Of a stretch of 64,000 nucleotides of DNA, positions 63,635 to 64,000 are shown piece after piece. Every line of letters begins with the position of its first letter. Position 1 is the stretch's first letter. A model generated the notes under the pieces. The model was given only the letters and a program-made list of their open reading frames with translations, searched no databases and was not told the origin of the DNA. A program made the translations under genes and the position numbers. The stretch spans positions 46,599 to 110,598 of the forward strand of contig NAOQ01000159.1 in NCBI GenBank assembly GCA_002751075.1. Reading direction: 5' to 3'. The DNA comes from Ichthyophonus hoferi. Lineage: Eukaryota > Opisthokonta > Ichthyosporea > Ichthyophonida > Ichthyophonidae.

Positions 63635-64000
63635 CTGAAAGGGAAAGAAATGGATTTATATAAGAGAATTGCAGAAAGAATATAGATATACAAGTTGACA
63701 TGATAATAAAACAATATGTATACTTTTACATGAAAAAATAATAATAACAAAAGGACAATACCGTGCAGATGAGAGTGACAAACATTCGACAACGCAGTGA
63801 AATAGAAAGTGAAATAACAAGTGATCGGAAAGAAGGGGAGGAGGCGGGAGAAGAGACCTATCAAAGAAAAATCAATAATTATTTTGTGAGCCAGCGAAAA
63901 AGGAAATAGAAAAGACAGATCTACAGTATAGATCAAGAGCCACATAATTATTAACTAATTACTTAATTATGTAGATTCATGCTTTAAAGTGAATGATTTA

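Noticed and set aside
1-64000. CRISPR arrays, operons or bacterial genes
   Set aside because: All supported genes are spliced eukaryotic genes. No regularly spaced repeats with unique spacers and no ribosome-binding-site pattern were seen.

Overview
The window is nuclear DNA from an intron-rich eukaryote. About two thirds of the bases are A or T. The genes are cut into many short exons by GT-AG introns of roughly 50 to 1,500 bases that are full of microsatellites. The gene set (lariat debranching enzyme, RSRC2, malectin, a PKD/CAMK-like kinase, a Ras-like GTPase with a C1 domain) suggests a unicellular relative of animals or an early-branching fungus. The species is a guess; no organelle, bacterial, viral or transposon gene was recognised. 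There is one assembly gap (50226-50428).

Layout. (1) 1-26449, minus strand: one very large gene runs off the left edge. I traced 51 exons giving 2,340 codons with matching phase at every junction. It encodes a multi-pass membrane protein that I cannot assign to a family: one N-terminal membrane helix, about 900 soluble residues, a core of about 12 membrane helices, then at least 800 soluble residues. (2) 27696-29375, plus strand: a tentative small four-exon gene resembling the RNase P/MRP zinc-ribbon subunit Rpp21/Rpr2. (3) 29376-32829: no gene recognised. (4) 32830-42793, minus: DBR1, lariat debranching enzyme, complete in 16 coding exons (508 residues). (5) 43207-45636, plus: RSRC2, an SR-type splicing-related protein, complete in 5 exons (337 residues), head to head with DBR1. 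(6) 46709-53482, minus: malectin, an ER carbohydrate-binding membrane protein, in 12 or 13 exons. It has a tandemly duplicated exon, a C-terminal KKAQ retrieval signal, and a gap next to its sixth exon. (7) 54432-56291, minus: a single-exon Ras-like GTPase with three N-terminal 48-50-residue repeats and a C-terminal C1-like zinc finger. (8) 56292-60933: about 4.6 kb with no gene recognised and one weak tRNA-like stretch. (9) 60934-63634 and beyond the right edge, minus: the C-terminal half of a CAMK-group (PKD-like) protein kinase.

Functional links. DBR1 and RSRC2 both act in pre-mRNA processing and their start codons are only about 0.4 kb apart on opposite strands, so they may share a promoter. 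Malectin works in ER glycoprotein quality control. The GTPase and the kinase look like signalling proteins. The giant membrane protein is the most likely undescribed item here. All exon models were made by hand from splice sites and reading frames, and small in-phase exons could have been missed.
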